From an archaeon (GTDB lineage: Archaea; Nanobdellota; Nanobdellia; SCGC-AAA011-G17; GW2011-AR17), in the NCBI GenBank assembly GCA_023245755.1, contig JAHFJQ010000011.1, positions 1 through 13,518 of the forward strand: 13,518 nt of DNA, in the 5' to 3' direction. This document shows positions 5,809 through 12,908 of this stretch, in pieces (position 1 is the first letter of the stretch; the number at the start of each line of letters is the position of its first letter). The position numbers and the translations under genes were made by a program. Below the pieces are notes generated by a model. That model was not told where the DNA came from, made no database searches, and worked only from the letters and a program-made list of their open reading frames with translations.

Positions 5809-7056
5809 ATGAAAAAAGATTGTTTTTCTTGTCATGGAAAATGGTATACGCAGCCCATGACTTGTGGCCATAGTTTCTGTCCAATCTATACGAAGCTTCC
5901 CAAGATGAAGACCATTCGTTTAGAAAAAGAAAACTTTGTTGGAACTGCCCCCAGTGTTTTTGTGGGAAGATATGGCTATCCCCACGTGAATGTAGGTATT
6001 TTAGCTCCTCCTGAAACTGTGGAGAAAGATGGAGAGTTGTATGACTCTCCTCAAGAATGGAGTAGGAGAGGTTTTCAAATCCAAGATGTATTAGATTTTC
6101 GTTCTGTGCTCATTAATTCTCGTATGCAAGCACCAGTGAAAGCAGCACACAAATATGTGGAGATCACTCAGGAAGTTGCTCTGGCTTCTAAACCTGTTGA
6201 TGTAGAGTTTTTTTTACAAAAGAAACCAACCTATCAAGTAAGTACTTCTAATGTAGAAACGGTTTTAGGGGCTCATGCACAGCTGAAAAAAGCTGTTTTG
6301 ACCAGTAACCCTCATATTGATTCACGTGTAGATAAAATCGTGAGTGATAGTGATTTGAAAGCTAGTGAGGCTATTACTGCACTTTATAAAAAAGGTTTTG
6401 ATGAGACTTTTTTGACACGTATTCTTTCTGTTGGAAATCTAGGTTTGAAGACTCAAAGAAAGTTAGTTCCTACGAGATGGGGAATTACTGCTACGGATGA
6501 TATTATTGGAAAACAACTGATTGAGGAAATTAAAGATTATAAGACTTCTGATTATCAACTCTTTTTTGGGAATTATCTTGGAAATTATTTCCTGGTTCTG
6601 TTTTTTCCTCGGGTTTGGAGTTATGAACTTTTTGAAATGTATATGCCCTCTACTCTTTTGAATCAGGAAAATGAGGTGAAGTATACCACTGATCATGAAT
6701 TTTATGGTGGAAGAAAAAGTTATGTTTCTGAAACTGCTGGAGGATATTATGCTGCTCGTATTTCTCTTTTAGAAAAAATGAAAGAAATGAAGAGACAGGG
6801 GGCGGTGCTGGTTTTACGATTTATTACTGATGAGTATACTACTCCTTTAGGAGTTTGGGTTGTACGACAAAGTGTACGTAAAACTATGGATCATGGTCAA
6901 ATTTTTGCTTGCGAAGAAGATATGATGAGCTATGCAAAACAGTTTATCTTAGAGAGATTTCATTTTGATATAAGTAATATCTTCAAAAAAAGTAAGATTT
7001 TAGAGTATATTCATACTCAAAAAACATTATTTGGTGTGTTCACAAGCAAGCCCTAA
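5809..7056 (+). CDS. nreA: DNA repair protein of the Nre family (NreA-like)
   Basis: Nre proteins are archaeal repair factors, linked genetically in Haloferax to UvrABC-dependent repair of mitomycin C damage and to PCNA. The 415-residue length is normal. An N-terminal zinc-binding-like cluster is visible: C5, C8, C19 and C24, with H21 nearby, in CFSC and TCGHSFCP. Family-typical blocks follow: VGTAPSVFVGRYGYPHVNVG (about 44-63), the PQEW and DFRSVLINSR region, GLKTQRKLVPTRWGITATDD (about 212-231) and YVSETAGGYYAARISLLE. The C-terminus carries a PCNA-interacting motif, QKTLFGVF (Q404-F411), placed as in other Nre proteins. It starts 40 bases after the receiver gene, with its own promoter; no functional link to that gene is proven. 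Confidence 0.9.
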   Translation: MKKDCFSCHGKWYTQPMTCGHSFCPIYTKLPKMKTIRLEKENFVGTAPSVFVGRYGYPHVNVGILAPPETVEKDGELYDSPQEWSRRGFQIQDVLDFRSVLINSRMQAPVKAAHKYVEITQEVALASKPVDVEFFLQKKPTYQVSTSNVETVLGAHAQLKKAVLTSNPHIDSRVDKIVSDSDLKASEAITALYKKGFDETFLTRILSVGNLGLKTQRKLVPTRWGITATDDIIGKQLIEEIKDYKTSDYQLFFGNYLGNYFLVLFFPRVWSYELFEMYMPSTLLNQENEVKYTTDHEFYGGRKSYVSETAGGYYAARISLLEKMKEMKRQGAVLVLRFITDEYTTPLGVWVVRQSVRKTMDHGQIFACEEDMMSYAKQFILERFHFDISNIFKKSKILEYIHTQKTLFGVFTSKP

Positions 7057-7071
7057 AAATAATATATTCTC

Positions 7072-7076
7072 TTTTT
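7072..7076 (+). terminator. Candidate U-tract terminator of nre
   Basis: A run of five T lies 16 bases after the nre stop. Short U tracts can end archaeal transcripts, but the same bases could also belong to a TATA element (TTTATAG), so the call is weak. Confidence 0.3.
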
Positions 7077-7081
7077 ATAGA

Positions 7082-7089
7082 TTAAATAT
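7082..7089 (+). promoter_or_regulatory. TATA-like box of the candidate ncRNA
   Basis: TTAAATAT, centred at 7085.5, predicts a transcript start near 7112. That is three bases before the G-rich arm of the 7115-7136 hairpin. The spacing matches the boxes of neighbouring genes. Confidence 0.35.
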
Positions 7090-7111
7090 CGTAGAAATCT
7101 TAAAAGGTTTA

Positions 7112-7208
7112 AAGGGGGCAGCTTGTGGCTGCCACCAGTAAACACAGGGAGGGATTGCCTTAATGAACTACTCTATAGTGGTATTTACTTGTTTATAAAG
7201 GTTTTGTT
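7112..7208 (+). ncRNA. Candidate small non-coding RNA in the nre/fttA gap
   Basis: This occupies the longest gap in the window (7057-7244), between convergent genes. It contains an unusually G+C-rich block (about 7114-7160) in otherwise AT-rich sequence. GGCAGC (7117-7122) pairs with GCTGCC (7128-7133) over a five-base loop, and two more GC pairs form below a bulged A7134. A second possible stem joins 7137-7145 to 7178-7189, with a three-base bulge. A TATA-like box is placed for a start near 7112, and T-rich sequence at 7202-7208 could end the RNA. It matches no tRNA, C/D-box or H/ACA pattern I can see. The hairpin could instead be a structured 3' end of nre, or on the other strand of fttA. 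Strand and ends are inference. Confidence 0.35.
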
Positions 7209-7244
7209 TTGTAGCTACCTAGAAGGAGTACAAAAATGAAGAAA

Positions 7245-9146
7245 TTATACCAGCCGAATCGTGTCTAAATTTCTTGGTACAGAGGTTTCGACATGCATCA
7301 CCTTGTGTACGGTAGATGCTAAATCTAAACATTTTGATGCTTCTCCATGCTGGGTAATAACTCGTCGAGGTTTTGGGTCTAAATTTCGTAAGAAAGCCAT
7401 AAGCTGTGGCCGGGAAGAGTGTCCTGAAAACCCCTTGATGACTGCGACTTCACAACGTACTTTAGTAACTTCGCTTCTATTCTCTCCAGAAGAGAAAGAA
7501 ATTTCTTTTTCTCCATTTTGAATACGACGACCAAGAGATCCTTCTGCTTGATACGAGGTTAGGATAACAATATTTTTGGGGTTTTCGGAAAGAACTTTAA
7601 AGTATTCTACGGAAGCACCACCTGTTAACATACCTGAGGTTGCAATGATAATACTTGATCCTTCAGAATGCATGACTTCTTGCATTTCTTTTTGGGAACC
7701 TACTTTTTTAAAAATTGGGGAAAGGAAAGGATTATGGTCTTCGAAGAAGAGTTGTTTTCGTATCACTGGATTAAAGAATTCTGGATATGCGGTATGAATT
7801 GCAGTGACGTCCCAGACCAGGCCTTGTACATGAATAGGAATACTTGGGAGAGTTCCTTCACGTGTTGCGCGTTCTACCATGAGCATGATCTCTTGAGAAC
7901 GACCAACCCCGAGAACAGGAAGAAGAATTTTCCCTCCTCGTTCCACTGTTTTTTTAATGAGATCCATAAAAAGATCTTCTGATTCCTTCCTTGGTGGAAG
8001 AACGTCATCTTTACTTCCATAGGTACTTTCAATGATTACTGTTTCTAGACGTGGGAATTTTGTAACTGCCTTTGCTAATAAGTTTGATGTATCGTAGAGC
8101 ATGTCTCCTGTATAGAGAAGATTGTGCAAACCATTTCCAATATGTAAGTGTGTCATTGCAGAACCTAAGATGTGGCCTGCATTGTAGAAAGTCATACGAA
8201 TATCAGGTGTAATATCTGCAACTTCTTCATATCCAATGCAAATTGTTTGCTTCACCATTTGTTTGACATCTGCAACTTCAAAAGGGGGTTTTTGTGCATT
8301 TTTGAATCCAATAGAAATAAAATCTAAGGCTAAGAGAGCCATGACATCTCGTGTAGGTTCCGTACAATAAATTGGACCGCTGTAGCCAAATTTTACTAAT
8401 AAAGGTACCATTGCACTATGATCAAGATGTGCGTGAGAAATAATGACTGCATCGATTTCATTTATTCTAAACTCTGGAGAATCAAAATGAGGGTATGCAT
8501 GCTCTTCAGACGCTGAAGGATTAATTCCACAATCAAGAACAATACGAGATTCTGGAGTTTGTAAAAGAAAACAGGATCTTCCTACTTGACGACCTGCGCC
8601 AAGAGCAGTAATACGTACCCATTCTTCCTTTCTTCCACGAATCCAGCCATTGTAAATTCTTTTTCCTACTTCATTGAGGAATTTTTTTCTGGAATCGTTG
8701 TTTTCATACAGAACTGCACGAATGTTTTCTGTAATTTTTGATCGAATAGAAGGTGTTCTTCGAATCATTGGTACCCATAGTGTCTTTTCTTTGATCACTC
8801 GTAAGAGTTCGCCGGATTGACCAATTGCAACACCTGGTTTTTCTGCCTCGATAATGACTATGCTTCGAGGAGCATCAAAAATAATATTATCCACATTGGA
8901 TTCTTCGGGAAGTGTTTCTTTAATGATTTTTTCTGCTTTTTCCATATCTAGAGAAATAGATGGATCTGGACGAAGTTCAATTCTTTTTTTGAAATCGCTA
9001 ACAAGTTTCTTAATCTCTCCTTTGTTGTCTAAGAAGAATTCTTTGCTTTTCGTATAAATAATAATATTTGCAGCTTCAAAGCTTGCACTAGATACTTCTG
9101 CATCTTTAGGTAACTTACTTGTTATTTCACTAAGTATATCTGCCAT
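7245..9146 (-). CDS. fttA: KH-domain beta-CASP ribonuclease aCPSF1 / transcription termination factor FttA
   Basis: This is the archaeal homologue of eukaryotic CPSF73. It cleaves nascent RNA and terminates transcription at U-rich sites (shown in Thermococcus and Methanococcus). The 633-residue length is typical. The N-terminal about 150 residues hold the KH-like region with a GQSG loop (109-112). The metallo-beta-lactamase core follows: H238-x-H240-x-D242-H243 (HAHLDH), H325 in GHILGSA, D348 in LLYTGDM and IIESTYG. Beta-CASP motifs come next: ATSGMLTGG (502-510), SYQAEGSLG, H576 in KGFSGHSSRP and H600 in TQHGE. All zinc ligands appear present. The ATG lies 36 bases after the psmB stop, with no Shine-Dalgarno and no well-placed TATA box, so it is probably cotranscribed with psmB. 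The same gene pair occurs in Methanocaldococcus (MJ1237-MJ1236). Confidence 0.96.
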   Translation of the reverse strand: MADILSEITSKLPKDAEVSSASFEAANIIIYTKSKEFFLDNKGEIKKLVSDFKKRIELRPDPSISLDMEKAEKIIKETLPEESNVDNIIFDAPRSIVIIEAEKPGVAIGQSGELLRVIKEKTLWVPMIRRTPSIRSKITENIRAVLYENNDSRKKFLNEVGKRIYNGWIRGRKEEWVRITALGAGRQVGRSCFLLQTPESRIVLDCGINPSASEEHAYPHFDSPEFRINEIDAVIISHAHLDHSAMVPLLVKFGYSGPIYCTEPTRDVMALLALDFISIGFKNAQKPPFEVADVKQMVKQTICIGYEEVADITPDIRMTFYNAGHILGSAMTHLHIGNGLHNLLYTGDMLYDTSNLLAKAVTKFPRLETVIIESTYGSKDDVLPPRKESEDLFMDLIKKTVERGGKILLPVLGVGRSQEIMLMVERATREGTLPSIPIHVQGLVWDVTAIHTAYPEFFNPVIRKQLFFEDHNPFLSPIFKKVGSQKEMQEVMHSEGSSIIIATSGMLTGGASVEYFKVLSENPKNIVILTSYQAEGSLGRRIQNGEKEISFSSGENRSEVTKVRCEVAVIKGFSGHSSRPQLMAFLRNLDPKPRRVITQHGEASKCLDLASTVHKVMHVETSVPRNLDTIRLV

Positions 9147-9182
9147 TTTTTAAAATATAAAAAGGAAGAGTCTAGAAGATTT

Positions 9183-9815
9183 TTATTTCATAATAGACTT
9201 TACTTCTTTCGAGACTACGTATTCTACTCCGCTAGGATTAATTACGATCACATCAATTCCGTTTCCTGTTGCTACATCTCTGCTCATTGCAGCAGTTAAT
9301 GCGCGTACAGCGACATCCTTTCCTTCTTCTACGGAAATGTCTTTTTTGTAGAGTGTCTCTAATACTCCTAGAGCAACTGAGGAACCAGAACCGTCTGAAG
9401 CATAATCATCTACTTCCATAATACTTCCATCAAAGGAAATCTCATATAGACTGTATCCAGATTTATCATAGCCTCCAAAGAGGAAACCAACAATACCTGG
9501 AATCATGCTTGGACGACGAATGTTTGAATATGCTAAATTTGCAAGCAGGTTTGCTGCTTCTTTAACTGAAGGTTCTCTGCCTTTTCGCATTTTTAGGAGC
9601 ATAATTTGTGCTCGGATTATTTTTGTGAAAAGCTGGATATCAGAAACTAAGCCGGCAGTAGTTATTGCCATGTGGTCACTTACAGGAACAACTTTGGTTG
9701 TTTTTTTATGTGCTATTAAGTATCCTGCAGTTGCTCTTCTGTCTGCAGCCATAACTACGCCATCTTTACAGATCATTGCTATTGTTGTTGTCCCATGTTT
9801 TGGGTTTGCTTCCAT
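9183..9815 (-). CDS. psmB: Proteasome beta subunit (20S catalytic subunit)
   Basis: This is the catalytic subunit of the cytoplasmic 20S proteasome, which assembles with alpha rings and AAA ATPases to degrade proteins. A short propeptide, MEANPKHG, precedes Thr9, which becomes the N-terminal nucleophile after autoprocessing at G8|T9. In mature numbering T1, D17 (in AADRRAT) and K33 are exactly spaced, and the SDGSGSS loop (140-146) is present, so the active site is complete. At 210 residues the length is normal. Unlike most genes here it has a true leader: a TATA-like box near 9884 predicts about 40 bases of 5' UTR, with a Shine-Dalgarno GAGGTG ten bases before the ATG. It is followed by fttA after 36 bases, a conserved archaeal pairing. 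Confidence 0.96.
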   Translation of the reverse strand: MEANPKHGTTTIAMICKDGVVMAADRRATAGYLIAHKKTTKVVPVSDHMAITTAGLVSDIQLFTKIIRAQIMLLKMRKGREPSVKEAANLLANLAYSNIRRPSMIPGIVGFLFGGYDKSGYSLYEISFDGSIMEVDDYASDGSGSSVALGVLETLYKKDISVEEGKDVAVRALTAAMSRDVATGNGIDVIVINPSGVEYVVSKEVKSIMK

Positions 9816-9825
9816 TTTTGATGAA

Positions 9826-9831
9826 CACCTC
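9826..9831 (-). promoter_or_regulatory. psmB: Shine-Dalgarno sequence of psmB
   Basis: The minus strand reads GAGGTG, complementary to the 16S rRNA 3' end, ten bases before the psmB ATG. It is the clearest ribosome binding site of any recognised gene in the window and confirms the start, since other operon-leading genes lack one. Confidence 0.65.
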
Positions 9832-9879
9832 GTAAATTATTCAGAACTTCTTTTTCTAGTGGTAGTAATCCTTGTAGGA

Positions 9880-9887
9880 TTTATATA
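9880..9887 (-). promoter_or_regulatory. TATA-like box of psmB-fttA
   Basis: The minus strand reads TATATAAA, centred at 9883.5. It predicts a start near 9857 and a leader of about 41 bases that includes the Shine-Dalgarno site. It lies 11 bases past the stop of the upstream gene. Confidence 0.55.
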
Positions 9888-9898
9888 GTTTATGGTTA

Positions 9899-10756
9899 TT
9901 ATTCGCCTCTTAATGTTGCAATGTATGCTCTATATTGCTCTTCCTTTTCTTTAAAGTACTGCTCTATATTTCTTGGGAGCGCTGCAATTTCTTGTATAAT
10001 TAATGGAGAAGCTATATGATCTATTTCAAGCATTTTTGACAGTGCACCTTCTAGTGATTCTCCTTCCATTCTTGTCTGTGGAGTATCATCCGTAAAATAG
10101 GCTAGTGTTCTATTTGATCCATGCCACTGTATATTTCCTGTACCATAAGATTCTAAATGGAATATCATGCTTAGTAATCTTCTTCCGCTTGGACTTTCTC
10201 TTGATGGAAAATCGTAAAACTGAAACTCTGTTCGTCTTGTTCTAGGTAAGGCTTCAGGATACAAGTCTGTCTCAAATAAGCCTCCAAGTTTTGCTCCTAT
10301 TCCTTTGAGACTTTTTGGTCCTCTATAGCCAATGACTCTTGTACTAATATTTCCTGAGTCGTATTCTGCTGTTGATTCGTAGAGGAAATCTTCGGTATAG
10401 TGTAAGGTTCCTCTATGGATGCTTGTAAGTATTTGTCTTACTCTTTTGAGTACTTCTGGTCTTTCTTTACTATTTGCTGTTGCTCTTCTTGCTAATGCTG
10501 TTGTTTCTACATTTCGATAGAGCCAGGGTTTTTCTCTTAATGTTTGTTCTACATCTGCTCTTCCGTATTCTTCAATGAGTCGAGCATATCCCCCTTCTGT
10601 GCCTTCTTCTTCAGGATGGAAATCTCTTTCAATTCTTTGTCGTACAAGCGCTTCTAGAAATGCTTTCTTATCTTCTGGACTCAGGTCTTCGAATTGTTTT
10701 CTACACTCTTCTCCTTCTCCGACTAAAATTAAACCTGTTCTTGGAGGATCTGCCAT
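9899..10756 (-). CDS. Hypothetical soluble protein, 285 aa
   Basis: I recognise no family. The 285 residues are rich in Arg and Glu and have no signal peptide or membrane helix. The first about 110 residues look helical and charged (EDKKAFLEALVRQRIERDF, then VETTALARRATA and VLKRVRQILTSIH). The middle, about 115-245, is richer in aromatic residues and glycine, with segments such as VIGYRGPKSLKGIG, EFQFYDFPSRES and NIQWHGSNRTLAYF. The end is again helical (IEQYFKEKEEQYRAYI). There is no cysteine cluster or nucleotide-binding loop. A TATA-like box lies near 10785. It precedes psmB on the same strand by 83 bases, but psmB has its own promoter there, so a link to the proteasome is not implied. 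A real gene is likely; function unknown. Confidence 0.6.
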   Translation of the reverse strand: MADPPRTGLILVGEGEECRKQFEDLSPEDKKAFLEALVRQRIERDFHPEEEGTEGGYARLIEEYGRADVEQTLREKPWLYRNVETTALARRATANSKERPEVLKRVRQILTSIHRGTLHYTEDFLYESTAEYDSGNISTRVIGYRGPKSLKGIGAKLGGLFETDLYPEALPRTRRTEFQFYDFPSRESPSGRRLLSMIFHLESYGTGNIQWHGSNRTLAYFTDDTPQTRMEGESLEGALSKMLEIDHIASPLIIQEIAALPRNIEQYFKEKEEQYRAYIATLRGE

Positions 10757-10782
10757 TTCTGTTTGATTTAGAACATCTCCCT

Positions 10783-10788
10783 TTTAAA
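10783..10788 (-). promoter_or_regulatory. TATA-like box of the 285-aa hypothetical gene
   Basis: TTTAAA, centred 29.5 bases before the ATG at 10756, predicts a leader of about three bases. The spacing is slightly longer than at the other genes of the window. Confidence 0.5.
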
Positions 10789-10822
10789 TCTTTCTCTAGT
10801 TGTTACCCCGAAGGGATAACTA

Positions 10823-10828
10823 TTTAAA
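10823..10828 (+). promoter_or_regulatory. TATA-like box of the M23-like peptidase gene
   Basis: TTTAAA within TATTTAAA is centred 25.5 bases before the ATG at 10851. It rules against the in-frame TTG at 10800, which would lie upstream of the transcript. Confidence 0.6.
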
Positions 10829-10850
10829 GCTCTTTTATGGCTACATTCTT

Positions 10851-11654
10851 ATGGCCGAAGCAAATTGTACAAAGAAGGAGTTAGAAGAGTTACTTCGTTC
10901 TATAGACATTGCTGGGAAAACTTCTTTGAATACAGGAAGTTGGGCTCATGTGAGAAGTGATGAGGTTACTCTTCCTTTACGGGCACGCGATATTCCTCAT
11001 TTTGATTTCTGGATTAATTTTAACCGTTTTGTTCCGGATCATGAAGGGCTTGATTTTTCTGTTTATAGAAACACCTTTGGAGAAACGGTTATTGGTCTTC
11101 CTTTTTCAACACCTGTTTATGCAATAGCAGATGGAGTTATTGGAAAAAACTTTCGTGTTAAAGTTATGGAAGGGGTTGTTGATCCCTATGATCATGATCA
11201 GGATGCTCTTTATGTTGTTCATGGTGAAGATCATGATACAAGAAGAAGACTTATTACTGGTTACGTTCATGTTACTCCTTCGGTGAAAGAAGGAGAGTTT
11301 GTTCGTAAAGGCCAAAAAATTGGTTCTTTTTATTATCATACCTCAAGTAAAACTCTTAATTTTGGCGGATTAACTCATTTACATTTAGGACTTTGGTCTT
11401 TGGGAGAGGAACTTTTTTCAGAAGATCCAGAGTTGATTTTTCCTGGTCTTATGAAGTTCACTACTGTTCCTCAGAGGGACTACCCTTTTACTGTTCTAGA
11501 AGAAGGTGATCAACCTCGTTTACGTATTGCAAACTTTACTCGATTAATGCATGCTAAAAGAGGATATAGTTTTGAAGGGGTCCGAGAAGACTTTGAGGCG
11601 CCTTTACCTACTTATTCTTTTTTAAGAAGGATAAAAGAGCTTTGGAGCTCCTGA
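10851..11654 (+). CDS. M23 (LytM/lysostaphin-type) metallopeptidase-like protein without signal peptide
   Basis: The 267-residue protein has an N-terminal region of about 55 residues with no known domain, then an M23/duplicated-hybrid-motif fold. H64 and D68 in HEGLDF match the first zinc motif (HxxxD). TPVYAIADGVIG (88-99), the conserved strand near the barrel start, follows. H140 in GYVH matches the catalytic histidine, VKEGEFVRKGQKIG (145-158) is the usual turn, and H176 and H178 in THLHLG complete the HxH zinc motif. All expected ligands are therefore present. Known M23 enzymes cut peptidoglycan cross-bridges or other Gly-rich peptides, usually outside the cell; here there is no signal peptide or membrane helix. 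Start 10851 is fixed by the TATA-like box. It ends two bases before the convergent cca stop. The fold is fairly secure; the substrate is unknown. Confidence 0.72.
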   Translation: MAEANCTKKELEELLRSIDIAGKTSLNTGSWAHVRSDEVTLPLRARDIPHFDFWINFNRFVPDHEGLDFSVYRNTFGETVIGLPFSTPVYAIADGVIGKNFRVKVMEGVVDPYDHDQDALYVVHGEDHDTRRRLITGYVHVTPSVKEGEFVRKGQKIGSFYYHTSSKTLNFGGLTHLHLGLWSLGEELFSEDPELIFPGLMKFTTVPQRDYPFTVLEEGDQPRLRIANFTRLMHAKRGYSFEGVREDFEAPLPTYSFLRRIKELWSS

Positions 11655-11656
11655 CT

Positions 11657-12856
11657 TTAGGCTTTTATTTCTTTTACTCTGCTTTTTATTATTTCAGAAT
11701 TCAACAGTTCTTCTATACATTCTTTTGGAGTATTATATTTTCTTGGTAAGAGTACATAGGATCTTCCCTTTTCATTTTGTACTGTATATTTTTTCCATGT
11801 TTCTTTGAAATGTTTTAAACGATCCTTTTCTGTTATTGGTGGTCCGTAGTGTTTTACTACTGGAGAAAGTTTCTTTTCTTTGCATATGTAATAGAAAATT
11901 GCATGTTCGCCCTCTTTCCAATGCCAGTTTGCTTCTTTGATTTCAAAGTCATGTTCTTTGAGCTGTTCTTGTATGTATTCAAAGCATTTTAGGAGTTTTG
12001 CACCTACAACGTCTCTTTTTCCTTCTAATGGGATAAGTTGCAGAATACTTTTTTCTCCCCTTTTCTTTTGTATTTCTTCTAGAGAAAATTCTTTTTTTAT
12101 AAACAGGTCTTTTTTTGGATTCTTGAGATACTGCTTTGCTTTCTTTTTGAACAGATCGTATTTTTCTTGTGAGACTACTGCGGTGACATTTCTTGTAGAC
12201 TGTACAGGGTCAACGAGAATAAGTGGAGAAAGCATTTTTGCTTGATTGAGTTGTACTTTCTTTTTGTGATGCTTTTCTGTATCAATGACTGTTGTTTGTT
12301 TCCATTGTGCAACATTTTTAAGCAAATTTTTAAATCCTTTATAGTGGATGGTTAAAACTTCTATAGAATACCCAGAAAAACCTTTAATGAAAGATTCTGC
12401 ACCGTAAAAACCATTTGCCTTTGCGAATGCTTTTGCAAGAAGAATATCCTTTTTGTATTTCTTATGCTTATTTACCCATTTGGCATGAAAGGGAGAAATG
12501 TCGGTAATATTTTGTGCGTGTTCTACTTTTTGAATGTCCATAATAGGAATAAGTTCTATAGTATATTGTCCTTCTTTCTTCTGAAGATAGTCTCTGCTTC
12601 CATGTAATACAATTGCATCTTTTACGTTGTCCTTGAGCACTTGAGCAATGTCCATTCCTTCATACTTTTGTGTGTTGAATTTTATATAGATGTCAATATC
12701 ATGGTTGTTCTTCAGCCATGTTCCCTTTGCAGAAGAACCTCCTAGAGTTACTTTGGTATGCGCTATACGGATACTTTTGCTTATCTTTTGGATAATCGTT
12801 TTTACTTCTTGTTGTTCTCTTCTTGTAGGTGTAATCTGCTTTAGAACATCTTGCAT
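11657..12856 (-). CDS. cca: CCA-adding enzyme (archaeal class I tRNA nucleotidyltransferase)
   Basis: The enzyme builds or repairs the 3' CCA end of tRNAs from CTP and ATP without a template. The nucleotidyltransferase signature GGSSAKGTWLK (39-49) is followed by the two metal carboxylates D53 and D55 in HDIDIYIKF. The third carboxylate is E101 in YTIELIP. Downstream, AFAKANGFYGAESFIKGFSGYSIEVL (about 143-168) matches the archaeal central domain; LILVDPVQSTRNVTAAVS-type sequence (here LILVDPVQSTRNVTAVVS, about 213-230) is strongly family-specific. The C-terminal tail domain is basic. At 399 residues it is slightly shorter than the roughly 430-450 of well-studied homologues, but no motif is missing. 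Transcription is predicted to be leaderless from a TATA box shared with the divergent transporter. Confidence 0.94.
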   Translation of the reverse strand: MQDVLKQITPTRREQQEVKTIIQKISKSIRIAHTKVTLGGSSAKGTWLKNNHDIDIYIKFNTQKYEGMDIAQVLKDNVKDAIVLHGSRDYLQKKEGQYTIELIPIMDIQKVEHAQNITDISPFHAKWVNKHKKYKKDILLAKAFAKANGFYGAESFIKGFSGYSIEVLTIHYKGFKNLLKNVAQWKQTTVIDTEKHHKKKVQLNQAKMLSPLILVDPVQSTRNVTAVVSQEKYDLFKKKAKQYLKNPKKDLFIKKEFSLEEIQKKRGEKSILQLIPLEGKRDVVGAKLLKCFEYIQEQLKEHDFEIKEANWHWKEGEHAIFYYICKEKKLSPVVKHYGPPITEKDRLKHFKETWKKYTVQNEKGRSYVLLPRKYNTPKECIEELLNSEIIKSRVKEIKA

Positions 12857-12878
12857 ATCCTTTGTAAAGGGAAATAAC

Positions 12879-12886
12879 TTTATAAA
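12879..12886. promoter_or_regulatory. Shared palindromic TATA box of the divergent cca and MFS genes
   Basis: TTTATAAA is a perfect palindrome centred at 12882.5. It lies exactly 26.5 bases from the A of the cca ATG (12856, minus) and 26.5 from the A of the MFS ATG (12909, plus). It is the only TATA-like element between them, so one site probably serves both leaderless transcripts. Confidence 0.7.
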
Positions 12887-12908
12887 TTCTTTTGTCTCTG
12901 TTACTAGT

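Noticed and set aside
7057..7244. tRNA, C/D-box or H/ACA guide RNA in the gap
   Set aside because: No T-loop sequence, no cloverleaf, no TGATGA/CTGA boxes and no kink-turn beside an ACA were found; only an unclassified hairpin RNA is supported.
7668..7982. Plus-strand open frame inside fttA
   Set aside because: It is antisense to the beta-CASP region, whose motifs are fully intact on the minus strand.
9505..9888. Hydrophobic plus-strand frame over psmB and its promoter
   Set aside because: The apparent membrane helices come from antisense codons of psmB, which is unambiguous.
10800..10850. TTG start at 10800 for the M23-like protein
   Set aside because: It precedes the TATA-like box (10823-10828), which is ideally spaced for ATG 10851.
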